Assembly: GCA_011503125.2 (NCBI GenBank)
Contig: WWBZ02000040.1
Coordinates: 930,001-994,000 of the forward strand
Source of the DNA: Botryosphaeria dothidea
Taxonomy: Eukaryota; Ascomycota; Dothideomycetes; Botryosphaeriales; Botryosphaeriaceae
DNA: 64,000 nt
Direction: 5' to 3'
Position numbers and translations under genes: made by a program. Positions within the stretch are counted from its first letter, which is position 1; every line of letters begins with the position of its first letter. The notes under the pieces were generated by a model. That model had not been told where the DNA came from and searched no databases. It worked only from the letters and a program-made list of their open reading frames with translations. Below are positions 34,181 to 44,084 of this stretch, one piece after another.

Positions 34181-34185
34181 GTCCT
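34181..34185. repeat. Target site duplication GTCCT, right copy
   Basis: Perfect copy of 28145-28149 on the other side of the Gypsy element. Confidence 0.9.
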
Positions 34186-36050
34186 GTAGAAAGGATTAAG
34201 TGAATCTTTCTACCCATTCCGGGAGTCTTGCCATCCTCATATTGTAAAGAAGCCTTCTATGGGATACGTGGTTATATACTCCTGAGATATCCAGGCTGAG
34301 GACTGAAGCCACCAGCCCTGGATCTTGTGCCCAGACAGTATGGATCTGTTCTGTAAGCAGGTCGAGAGCTGCTACTGCGGACCTATTTCTTCTAGCTCCT
34401 ATCTATATATTAGGGAGTAGGCCGTATACTTTAGTAGCCTAGGAGATTCTATCTACTATAATCCTCTTAAGTAGCTTCCCTAGCGTATTAAGTAGGGTAA
34501 TCGGCCTAAATAATTTAGCTTTAGTGTAGTTATCCCTCTAGTAGTTTCCTTAGGACTATAGTAGTAGAGCTTTTGAACTGCCTAGGATAGTATATAAGTG
34601 CGAGGTATCCCTAGAAGAGCCTGGTGAAGTGGTCCGCTTAGTGTCTGAGCGCACTGCTTTAGGAACCTATTAATAATCTTATCTGGGCCTGGTGCCTTAT
34701 CTAGGGGGAGCTTCTTAATAGTGTGGAGGACCTGCTCTTCGGTGAGGTCTTGAGGGATCTCCACTGACTCTGGGTATATGTACCTATCCAGATCTGAGAG
34801 GTCGGTGGCGCTGGGAGGGGGGAAGAACTGGTTAGTAAGGATTTCTGCCTTGGACTGATTGTCGTAGCGTAGTTATCCATCTGCTCCCTAGAGGGGTGGG
34901 AACTGGGGTAGGGCTGGAGGCTCTAGTGCCCTTGTTCTTGCCCACTTTGAGAGCTTCCAGAGTGCAGATGGGTCTAAGGTGATCTTAGCTACTGTTCTGC
35001 GCCATGCTTTTATTCTATCCCTTCTGATCTGCCTCTTCTTGCTATTAGCAATAGTTTAGTATACTACCTAGTCCTCCTCCCTCCCTATGGCTGTCCATTT
35101 CCTTCTAGCTGCTCTAGCCTAGTGCACTAGGTCCGAACACTCCTTTGTCCATTGCATAGAGGCCTAGGGCGAGGGTATCGCTGCTAGGATAGTCTCCTAG
35201 ATTGTCCTTTGGATGGCCTCTTAGAGTAGTTCAGTAAAGTGATCTAGGTCTACTTTGGTATTAAGAGGGGCTGTTTAAAGGTGTTCGAGCTTTATTTGGA
35301 GCACCTCATTAGTTCTCTTCCAGTCTACTTTTTTCCATTGGGGCCTTGGAGGGCGTGGTTCTATAGGGGTAGGGGAGATATCAAGCGTAGTAAGGATAGG
35401 TAGGTGGTCTGAGGAGGATTCGAGCTTCTGACTAACTCCACAGCTAAGGATCCTCTCCTCTAGCCACTGTGTGGTAAAGATAAGGTCTAGAGTACTCTCG
35501 CTACTACCCTCTCTTCTAGTAATAGTACCTCTTAGAAGGGCTAGGTTAAGGCTAGCTATGGTAGCTATTTTAATAAGGTCGTCTGTAAGAGTATGGTGTG
35601 TAGGAGAGGTAATACCTCCCCAGGTAGGATGGTGAAGGTTAAAGTCCCCTAGTAGGACATGCTCCCCTGGTTTTCTAAGGGCTTCTGGGAGAAGCGCTAA
35701 GGTTTCTAGAGCCGTACTAGTGTGGGCGGCAGGTGGGGGGTTATAGCAGTTATGGATATAGATTATATATATCCTAGTAATGAGGGATAGTGTGATGAGA
35801 TCTGGTGAATGGACTGTTGCTTGCCAGGAGTTAGGGGCAATGGCCTTGCTTATAAAGAAGCAGGTTCTTGCTACTCCCTCCTGGGGAAAAACTGTATGGT
35901 AGGCAGGGTGTCTTGCTATTGTCTTGACCCTCGGGTTCCTCCAAGGTTCCTGGATAGCTAGGATATGGTGGATCTTTGGGTCCACTTCCTTGAAGAGCGG
36001 GAGCATTATCTTTAATAATATAGAGTTAAATTTCAAGAGTTATAGCTATA
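34186..36050 (-). mobile_element. LINE relic, 5' half (endonuclease and start of reverse transcriptase)
   Basis: The open frame 36036-35275 (minus, 253 aa) is an endonuclease/exonuclease/phosphatase domain with LAIQEPW, GDFNLHHPTWGG and SSDHLPI, the Mg-binding and catalytic motifs of LINE endonucleases. It ends at a stop, and RT pieces follow after 34770, such as IKKLPLDKAPGPDKI. No ORF1 is seen upstream, so the element is 5'-truncated or strongly diverged. The RT continues at 28144 after the Gypsy insertion. Confidence 0.8.
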
Positions 36051-36552
36051 TCGTAGTAGAAATCTAAGTCTCTTAAAACTCGGTATTTTCGTATTTCTCG
36101 TACTAAGACTCTTAAGAAATAAGAGAAAAATAAAAAATCTTCTTTTTCTTAATAACTAGACAGAATTTTAGAATTCTAAATAGATATCTAGAATCTAGGG
36201 TGTTTCTTCTATATATCCTCTTATTTTTTATTTATATCCTCTTTATATTATTAAGATATTATAAAATTGTGATGGCTTGCATCCGGTGCACTCGCGGAAA
36301 TGCAGTGGCATTACTATCTACGAGAAGACTAAGCTAAAGAGAAAAGGAAGCAAGGTTTTAAGCAAGATAGCGCTGCTTGTATATCTCTCTAGGGTTCCTT
36401 TTACTGGTAGCGAGTTGCAGAGTTTTCTTGTTAAGCTTCAGGGTCCTCTCGACCCAAGGTCTCGCCGCAGGACCCATCCAAGGCACCCTCAGGGTTCAAA
36501 CCGTAACAAAAATATCTATTTAACCGAAGGAGATAAAAAGTGAAAAAAGGTC

Positions 36553-36586
36553 TGTGCACGAAAATAATAGATCGGCTACAAAACCC
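36553..36586 (-). repeat. Right terminal inverted repeat of the 10.3-kb insertion
   Basis: Reverse complement of the left terminus at 26319-26352 apart from transitions. Just outside it, at 36587, the NmrA-like coding sequence begins. Confidence 0.65.
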
Positions 36587-36664
36587 AGTAGTCGCGAGGA
36601 GGTGCCGAGCCACCGAGCGTCCGAATTTGCCTGCGATGCCTGCGATGCCAATCGTGCCGACCAT
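36587..36664 (-). pseudogene. N-terminal exon piece of the split NmrA-like gene
   Basis: The ATG at 36662-36664 opens MVGTIGIAGIAGKFGRSVAR, a GxxGxxG dinucleotide-binding start, and 26 codons end exactly at the transposon boundary. The remaining protein resumes in the same frame at 26318. Confidence 0.7.
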
Positions 36665-37307
36665 GATGTTCAAGAGTGGTGATGGGAAGTAGTTGTCATC
36701 ATCGCAGTGCTCATTAGATGCTGCACGCTCTTTATAGCCGTATCTCACTAAGACGAGGATGTCAGGACAACAGGCCTTGGTATCGCTTCTCGCGTTTTCG
36801 GGCATATCGAACACCGACCTGGCTTAAGATGCTTATAAACATACACTGGAGCCTAAGGCCGAAGGGCCACTATTACGGCGCAGCAGGGACAGCGAAGGTG
36901 GGGACGTTGAACTTGACGACTCACCGCCTACGTAAGGCGCGGACCACGGCTATCCCTTAATTTAGGGTGAGCCGGGCATGACATGCGCGCTGTGGTACGG
37001 CAGAACGTCTCAGCCCTAGGGTTACTTAGTTATCACTTTAATTAGAACATTCACGTAGACGGCTTTGTTACCAAAAGTGATATAATTGCGTCCGGACGAA
37101 CGCTTCAACTCTGAAGGGCGTTGCATTTGTACATCCTCTGTACAGGTTTGGTAGAAGAACGCCTGCCTGCCTCATAAACCCCCGCTCAATTGCCAAATTC
37201 ATGCCACTAATATCCTTCCATGCATGCCCACAGAAAAAGAAAACACAACCAACGGCACAGAAATACCCACCCATATATAAAGAAAACACGTGAGATACAA
37301 CCACCAC
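36665..37307. other. Gene-free stretch
   Basis: I see no supported gene. It holds the former promoter of the split NmrA-like gene and the 3' flank of the next regulator gene. Confidence 0.5.
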
Positions 37308-39274
37308 CTACCCCCTCACCTCCGCAACCCTCTCCCCACCAACCTCGCCCACATCCGCCAACCCAAACCCCGCCGAGAAGCACGCCGCCTCGGGGCGCCC
37401 GCCCGCCCGATCCTCCGCATCCATCTTCTCCCTCAGCAAATCCGCGAGCACGTTCGCCTGCCGCAACCCCATCGCCTCGCCGATATGCGCGAGCACCTGC
37501 TCCATCCACTCCTGCGTCTTGCGCGTCGTGACTTCCTGGTTTCCAACGAGATACAGCGTCCAAAGCAGCAGCGTCGACCCGTAGCTGCGCACGATGGGGA
37601 TGTGGGTGCTGGCGAGCTGCCAGGCGTGGGGGTCGGCGGGGAGCGAGCGCATGTCGAAGTCGGACCAGGGGAAGGCGAGGAGAGAGCCGAGGCCGGTGAG
37701 GGGTTTCTTGTTCAGAGAGGACGAGCTCGACGAAGAAGACGAGTCTGTGGACGTCGGGGACGACGAAGCGGACGAGTACTTCTCGCGCTGGCGCACGGCC
37801 GACAGGTAGCCGATGTGCTGGGGCACGCTGGCCTGGACTTCGGCCTGCAGCGCGTACAGGATGCGCGTACAGTCGGCAAAGGCCGTTGTGTAGCGAGCCT
37901 CGTTGGCGAAGGCGGGCGGCGTGGCCGAGAAGCCTGTTAGGAGCGCTTTGCGCATCATGCCGTAGAGGAGGAGGCGGCACGTGCGCATGCTGTTCCACAC
38001 CTGCGCCTGCCAGTAGCCCGGGTAGACGTGGTAGTAGCCGTTGACGATGATGTCCGGATCGTCGTCGGTGGGCACGGTGCGGTAGCGCCACGACGGCGGC
38101 AGCGAGTCCTGCAGCGAGACCAGCTCGGCGTCCAGCTCGAGCGAGCGGTCGACGATGGCGCGGCAGTCCCAGACGGCGCGGTTGCGCCAGTGGGCGCGGA
38201 AGTTGGCGAAATCCATCATGATCTCGCGCAGGCGGTAGAGCGGGTTGTCGCGGTCGACGAAGTGGTCCTTGATGGCCTCGTCCATCAGGTCCTTGATCGG
38301 CTCCGGGAAGACGATGTCGCGCTGGATGCAGCTGATCAGCAGGTTGGAGGTGATTTGCATCAGCATGCGGCGTCCAACAGCGGTTTCGAGTTGACGGCGT
38401 CCGCGCATGCTGATCAGGGCGGCGGCTCCGTTGATGTGGTTCTCCCAGGCCACCAGCGACTCCCTGCCGCGGCCGCTGATGCTCTCAAAGAGGCCGAGGA
38501 TGATGACGGCCAGGAGGGACGAGTCTTTGGTGGCCATTTGGGGGCTTCGGAGGGCCTCGTTTGTGCGTTGGATGGCCTCGAGATAGCGTTTCCAGGCAAG
38601 CTTCTCGAACTCGGGATTGTGGCTCTGGCGGTACAGGCCAACGAGGCCGACGGCTTTCATGCTGGTGTACAGGTGCTCGTCAATCTCACACGACCAGAGA
38701 TCGGCAGCGGCGCCGGTTGAGGCGACAGGGTTGCCGGCGGAGAAGACGACATAGTTGCAGAAGTTGGAGAAGAAGAAGCCAGCAGCGCGGTCGTCCGGGG
38801 AGGATACCAAGGCGTACAAGTTGCCGGTGTCGGCGAGACGCTTGGCTCCATTTAACTCAGAAGCACCTGGGTTGCCCCGGGATGGACGTTGGACCACGAG
38901 GGCGGCGGTGGACGGCGAGTCATCGACGAAGAGGTCGGAAAAAGGTGCGGCTGAGCCAGAAGAGGCAGGCGTTGCGAGCGGCTGCACATCATCTCGGCCC
39001 GTCGACGAGTGCTTTTTCCTGGCCGAAGTGGTGCGCACTCTCTTCTCGACCTTGGCGCTTTCGTTGCGGAAGAGCACCTGCTGCAGGTCCCGATAGCCCG
39101 GGCATTGCCGCTTGGCTCTCGAGCACTGGGTGCAGCCTGCAGGCAGCGGCTGCTGGTCACACTGGCTGGTGTCAACGAAGGTTGAGAGTCATGAACAGAG
39201 TTGGAGCGACGCACCCTGATCTTCCGTTTTCGACAGGTCTCGCACCCACGGCTCGGCGGGCCACAGTAGACCAT
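37308..39274 (-). CDS. Zn2Cys6 transcription factor, two exons
   Basis: Exon 1 (39274-39215) and exon 2 (39161-37308) join in phase to 637 aa. The join falls inside the zinc cluster and creates CETCRKRKIR-CDQQPLPAGCTQCSRAKRQC, a complete CX2CX6CX8CX2CX6C set near residues 11-40. The remainder has the helical pattern of the fungal-specific regulatory domain (Fungal_trans_2-like: NYVVFSAGNP, AVGLVGLYRQS, ALRSPQMATKDSSLLAVIILGLFE). A poly-Ser tract lies in the last third. It is a nuclear DNA-binding regulator; its targets are unknown. It points away from the membrane-protein pair and could control any neighbour. Confidence 0.9.
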
Positions 39275-40042
39275 GGGCAGAGTGGATTACTGCCGATGAT
39301 GGATGCTTGGGCCCCGGCGCTCGCAGTGCTGGCAGTTATGAGCGAGCCACCACGGCTGCTGCCTGAGCGTGCAGTGGCGGTGCGGTGAAGAGAGTGCGGG
39401 CTTGGCCTGAACGGGCAAGATGGGATGGGTTGATTGGCGCAGTGGAGTCGCATAGATGGCCAGAAGGGGAATGTAGTGCGGAGCTGCGAGGCTGGAGAGC
39501 GGGAGCGCGCGAAGCCTAAGAGCGGCGGCGTGTCAACGGCCTGCCTGGTCACGTGCAGGCTAGTCGGGTCGCCGTGTCGCAGCCTGAGGCTGTACGGCTT
39601 CAGCCATGCAGCAGGCTGCTTTGAAGCAGAGCTGCAGGAAATTGGCTGCACGCTTGCGCCGTAGTTGCGCCCCCCATCTGCGCCTCAGAAACGCCCGCGC
39701 GTCTCGCTGCCCAACCGGGACTGCTGTGCGAGCCAATCAGAAGACGAGGCGCAGTCCATTGGACCCCTCCAAACATGCCGCAGCTCCCGAACAAACAACC
39801 ACTGCATGCTGTCCTTCTTCTGCCAGACGTCTCTTTTTTTTTTTTTTTTTTGAATAAGGTGATCATGGTGCTAGCAGTTGATGGACAACAGATCAATGGT
39901 CCTCACATGCAATTAAGTCTGTAAAACCAGATCGAGAAATCCACAGTAAATTCAAATGCACCAAAAACTCCCAAGAAACCCGGGTATCTCGCGGCTATAA
40001 TCGCAGAAACACTACACGTATCGAACACCACCTCAGCCCTTC
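39275..40042. other. Intergenic region, promoter of the Zn2Cys6 gene
   Basis: No gene is supported. A run of 18 T is at 39834-39851. The left part is the promoter of the regulator, the right part the 3' flank of the next minus-strand gene. Confidence 0.5.
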
Positions 40043-40942
40043 TCATGCCCGTCCCCTGCCATTCTCCAAATCCACCCCTCCTTCCTCTCTCCGCAACAAC
40101 TCCCCATCCCCGCTCTCCTCCCCCTTCCCTGCCGCCTTCTTCTTCGCAATCTCCTGCATCTCCTTCCACTCCGTCTTCGAAATCACCCTCACCACAAACC
40201 CCAACCCCGCATACGCCCCGGCCATCACGCACTCCTCCAGCAGCGCCATGCACAGGAAAATCGTCACGTCCCCACTGATCGCGCTGAACCGGCCCAAGTC
40301 CCCGAGGATGTCGACCGCCAGGTAGACCGTGCGGACGCACAGCAGCGGCAGCCCAGCGACCAGCACGAGCAGGACCCTCCGCTCCCCGTGCGGCACGAGC
40401 CTGGAGTACTGCGCGCACAGGGCCGCCGCCGCCGCGGCGACGCCCGCGCACGCGATCACGTACATAATCGCCGCAGCCTTGAGGGTGTCGGAGTGCGTGG
40501 CGATGCCGTGGTCGACCTCCGCTCTCGACATGCCGCGGTAGCCGACGCTGGCGCAGATGAAGGCGGCGGTGATGAGCGCGTCGAGGGTGGTGAGGTGCCT
40601 GTGGGAGAGGGCGGTCGAGAGCTGGAGGGACGGTTGCGCCTGGAGGAGGAAGCCGCGCAGGCGGTAGACGAGGCCGATGCTCATGAAGAGGAGCGGGGAG
40701 AGGCCGTCGACGGCGAGGGTGGCGGCGGCGAGGCGCAGGCCGAAGGAGGACGGGTGCGCGGACGAGGCCAGGACGAGGGAGGCGTAGGCGATGCGCGAGA
40801 GCGAGAAGGTGACGAGGACGAACCAGGTGAACCAGCTCTGCGACCAGCCGTGGCGGACGATGAGGGCGATGGCGGCGCAGAGGCAGGGAATGTAGAAGAG
40901 GAGGAGGAGGATGGCGAGGATGTCGCGGTAGCCAATCGTCAT
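40043..40942 (-). CDS. Seven-helix-type integral membrane protein, paralogue 1
   Basis: From the ATG at 40940-40942 the protein is 299 aa with about seven hydrophobic segments and a charged C-terminal tail (KKKAAGKGEESGDGELLRREEGG). The frame stays open further upstream to 41305, but I chose this start because it aligns with the start of the plus-strand paralogue (MTIGYRD versus MTLSFRS) and the upstream residues are low-complexity. It belongs to an uncharacterised fungal membrane family (DUF7702-like, from memory). There is no enzymatic motif. It is divergent from a paralogue 587 bp away. A GAT-rich microsatellite lies just before the start. Confidence 0.82.
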   Translation of the reverse strand: MTIGYRDILAILLLLFYIPCLCAAIALIVRHGWSQSWFTWFVLVTFSLSRIAYASLVLASSAHPSSFGLRLAAATLAVDGLSPLLFMSIGLVYRLRGFLLQAQPSLQLSTALSHRHLTTLDALITAAFICASVGYRGMSRAEVDHGIATHSDTLKAAAIMYVIACAGVAAAAAALCAQYSRLVPHGERRVLLVLVAGLPLLCVRTVYLAVDILGDLGRFSAISGDVTIFLCMALLEECVMAGAYAGLGFVVRVISKTEWKEMQEIAKKKAAGKGEESGDGELLRREEGGVDLENGRGRA

Positions 40943-41529
40943 GGTGGTAGTGGTGATGATGATGATGATGATGATGATGATAATAGTGATGGTGGCTGGA
41001 GCTGAGACGGTCTGTTTAGTTTCCGCGTTTTCATCTTTGCCTGGATTTGAGGTTCCTATAAGAACCGTTCGACGACGGAGTGGTGATGAGCAAGGGCAGG
41101 GCTGAGTGGCTTGGAGGCGCCTTGCCAAGAAGGGAAACGAAGCTCGCGCTGCTAACCCGAAGCGTTTAGCAGTGCGAGCGCGAAGCTGCAGTTCTGCTGT
41201 TCCTTCGCGACTCCACCAACGCCGGCTTCGCGAGAGAGGCGCAGCAGCTTCGCGCAATGCGCTCCTTTGGGAATTTCGGCCCCAACGACGCCCAGCAGGC
41301 ACCACCTATAAATTATTCACCATTCGCCCGCCAAGATGGATTGTCTTACCATCAACATCAGCCAAGCTTCCCACACCTCTGGGCATCAGAACTCTCGAAT
41401 CTTTTACCTCCCATACCTTGAGCTTCTCACCGAAGAGGATCCCACCCCTGACTCAACTCTCCACAACCGAGCCATCCCATCCGGCCCCCAATAAACAACC
41501 ACACAAAAAGAGGGCCCTAGCCAATCACC
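40943..41529. promoter_or_regulatory. Shared divergent promoter of the membrane-protein pair
   Basis: 587 bp separate the two start codons. It includes a (GAT)n microsatellite at about 40955-40981, a GC-rich middle, and a CCTATAAATTA box at 41307-41317 serving the plus-strand gene. Head-to-head arrangement suggests co-regulation. Confidence 0.55.
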
Positions 41530-42330
41530 ATGACGCTCTCCTTCCGCTCCGGCGTCAGCGTCGCCCTCATCGTCCTCTACACCCCAGCCCTCCTAACCGC
41601 CATCCTCCTCACCATCCGCCACGGCTTCGGCCGCTCCTCCGGCTGGCGCTTCCTCCTCACCTTCACCCTCGCCCGCCTGATCGCCGCCTCCTTCCAGCTC
41701 GTAACCATCTCGCAGCCGACCAACCTGTCGCTCTACATCGGCGAGTGGGTGCTCCTCGGCATCGCCCTCTCCCCGCTCGAGCTCGTCTCGCTCGGCTTCC
41801 TGTCGCGCGTGCTCGACAGCATCCGCAAGACGCACGCCACGCTGCTCACGCCGCGCCACATCCGCCTGGTGCAGCTGCTCAACACCGTCGGCCTGGGCCT
41901 GGCCGTCGGCGGCGGCGTGCAGGCCGGCAACGCCGTCGGCGACGGCAGGCCGCTGGCCGCGCCGACCGTCACCAAGGTCGCCGTCGCGCTGTTCATCGCG
42001 ACCTTCTGCCTGATCGTCGTCGGCGCCGCGCTGACCTGGCCGAGCGTGTCGTGCGCCGAGGATGGCGAGAAGAGGCTGCTGGTCGCCGTGAGCGCGACGG
42101 CGCCGTTCTTGCTGGTTCGCGTCGTCTACACCGCCGTCAGCGTCTTCGACAGGAAGACCGACTTCAATCCCGTGACGGGGAGCGTGGGCCTGTTGCTTGG
42201 GATGGCGCTGATTATGGAGTTGGTGATTGTGTATGCGTTCCTGGCAGTGGGGTTGACGCTGAAGAAGATTCCGAAGGAGAGGGAGGGTGCTGAGAGGTCT
42301 GTTGATGCGATACCGAAGTCGAGTGTGTAG
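41530..42330 (+). CDS. Seven-helix-type integral membrane protein, paralogue 2
   Basis: A single exon of 266 aa with about seven predicted membrane segments. It shares the N-terminal block (ALIVLYTPALLTAILLTIRHGF), the SPLELVSLGFLSRVLDSIR segment and the LLVAVSATAPFLLVRVVYTAVSV segment with the minus-strand neighbour, in the same order. The similarity is clear but moderate, so the duplication is old. The short tail is lysine-rich (KKIPKERE). The start is in CACCATGAC context. Function is unknown; a receptor- or channel-like role is possible but nothing in the sequence settles it. Confidence 0.88.
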   Translation: MTLSFRSGVSVALIVLYTPALLTAILLTIRHGFGRSSGWRFLLTFTLARLIAASFQLVTISQPTNLSLYIGEWVLLGIALSPLELVSLGFLSRVLDSIRKTHATLLTPRHIRLVQLLNTVGLGLAVGGGVQAGNAVGDGRPLAAPTVTKVAVALFIATFCLIVVGAALTWPSVSCAEDGEKRLLVAVSATAPFLLVRVVYTAVSVFDRKTDFNPVTGSVGLLLGMALIMELVIVYAFLAVGLTLKKIPKEREGAERSVDAIPKSSV

Positions 42331-42783
42331 AGGCTGATTTATTTAAAGGGTGGAACACGGGGGCGTTTATCAGATGGTTGGGCGGGTTTGATCTGGGAGG
42401 GCAATTTTAGCCGGCGTTGAATTCATTGTAGATATAGTAGATTGGTTAGAGGCCGTACAAGAAAGTCTTTTAGTAAAGCGATAGAGAAATGAGGAGAAGA
42501 GCATTGAGAGCAAGAAACAATTCTGCAGTGATCGAGTCACCCGAGGCTGGCTCCAATAGTGCTGCAGCGTGCCTTTACTTCCCATGAGAATCGAAGCATC
42601 CATCCGTACGCGGATGAAGTCAGTATTTCTAAACGCCTGAGTTCATTACCGCGAGCCGGCAGCTGCGATCACCCTTTACATCGCAAAGTTGATCACATTA
42701 CAAAATGCGCTGGATAGTGGATTAGGGTAAGCATTCAATTTCGTTACGTAGCATCAGTTTTCTTGACCCGTCCGTTCGTCTGT
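42331..42783. other. Convergent 3' intergenic stretch
   Basis: No gene seen. It is the shared 3' flank of the membrane protein gene and the following alcohol dehydrogenase. Confidence 0.5.
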
Positions 42784-44084
42784 CTAATCCATGTTGAGAA
42801 CCTAAACACAGGTGAGTTTGCGTTGTCTCTCCAAATTGAGGATGGACAGCATACCGCGCGGAAGCGAACTTTCCCAGAAAGCATATGCTCCATGGCTTCG
42901 TTGGCCTGGCTGAGAGGGAATTTCTCAACCATGCAGTGGACACCATGCACCTGAGCAAAAGCGATGGCCTCTTCCGAATCAAGAGCGTGACCGGACGGCC
43001 AACCCCGCACGTTGATTCCCTTCAAGATCATCGGGAAGGTGTTGACGGTGATTTCTCCCACAGGGGCCAGGATGAGGACGGTACCACCGGGAGCGCAACC
43101 GTTGACGAGATCTCCCATGATCTTAGGGTTGGGAGCGGTGACGACTACCAGGTCAGCACCACCCAGCTTCTGCAGAGCCTCGGCAGTGTTCTCCTTGCTC
43201 CCGTCGACGTAGTCGGTGGCGCCGAGCTTCGTGGCGAAGTCCTTCTTGCTAGCGTCGCGGGAGAGAGCAACCTGTTCGAAAAGCTATTAGAACAATTTCT
43301 GGCCTTTCAAAGATGAGAGAATACGTGCGGTTCTGAAACCCATTTTTCTGGCATACTGTACAGCCAGATGACCAAGGCCTCCGAGACCCTGGATGGCCAC
43401 CGTGCCTCCAGACGTGATCTTCATTTGTCTCATGGCGTTGAAGACGGTGACACCGGCACAAAGAAGAGGAGCAGCCTCGACGGGGTCGATGCCCTCAGGA
43501 ATTCGGACGGTGGCTTCGGTACGGAGGAGAACGTATTCGGCGTCTGTGTGGAGGAGATTTGGTCAATTGGTGATCGTCCGAAAGAAATGGGGGAGGGAAA
43601 ATGTTACATCCACCGTCTTGCGTTACACCATTGATGGCTTCATTCTCGCACATCTGGAAGAGACCGCGGTTGCATTGCTTGCAGATGCCATCGTGACCGC
43701 CGTGCCAAGGGCCGCCTTGTATCGAGAGTTAGTCTTGCCCAGTTGAAACCACATGCTCAATCGTACCAACTCGATCTCCAATCTTCCACTTCTTCTCGTC
43801 AGGTCCAAGAGCAACAATATCGCCGATCACCTCATGACCGGGAACGATCGGGCTGCGAAATTCATCAACCAAGCTGTCAAATTGCTGCGAGAGTACCTAA
43901 CTTACGTCTGACCAAAGCCGCCTGTGCGAACGCCTTCGTCGGAGTGACAGACACCGCAGGCTTTGACCTTGACCAAAATCTGACCGCGCTGGGGCTCCTT
44001 CAGAGGTAGGTCCTTGATGGTCAGCGGGGCATTGGCCTGCTCGATGACAGCCGCCTTGTAAGTCTTTGGGAGGGAGGGAGACAT
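42784..44084 (-). CDS. Zinc-dependent alcohol dehydrogenase, six exons
   Basis: Exons 44084-43906, 43852-43767, 43715-43608, 43543-43329, 43271-42855 and 42801-42784 join in phase to 340 aa. The catalytic zinc site shows C46 (GVCHSD) and H66-E67 (GHEVIG); the NAD-binding GLGGLG follows in exon 4. In the structural lobe only C100, C103 and C111 are present, with Asp97 where the first Cys ligand usually sits. The intron after exon 4 starts with GCACGT and fits only as a GC-AG intron. The final exon is just 18 nt (VLNMD and stop). It likely oxidises primary alcohols with NAD in the cytosol. It could answer to the AlcR-like activator, but it lies 33 kb away and its promoter shows no strong WGCGG array. 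Confidence 0.9.

Larger units (their letters stand above)
26319..36586. mobile_element. 10.3-kb nested insertion splitting the NmrA-like gene
   Basis: Both boundaries are inside one gene. Codons ending ...LATT stop at 36587 and ...GNPE resume at 26318 in the same frame. The block contains terminal inverted repeats of about 30 bp, a minus-strand LINE relic (about 36040 to 34186, then 28144 to 26360) and a Gypsy element inside the LINE. No clear target duplication flanks the TIRs; a 2-bp CC is possible. Order of events read from nesting: TIR element or LINE first, Gypsy last. Confidence 0.75.

Noticed and set aside
40943..41305. 121-residue N-terminal extension of membrane paralogue 1
   Set aside because: Extension is Arg/Ser-rich and then Ile/Thr repeat-like from a microsatellite; the paralogue starts at the equivalent of 40942.
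41106..42293. 395-aa plus-strand frame overlapping membrane paralogue 2
   Set aside because: Off-frame His/Pro/Arg-rich shadow; paralogue 2 has the family similarity.
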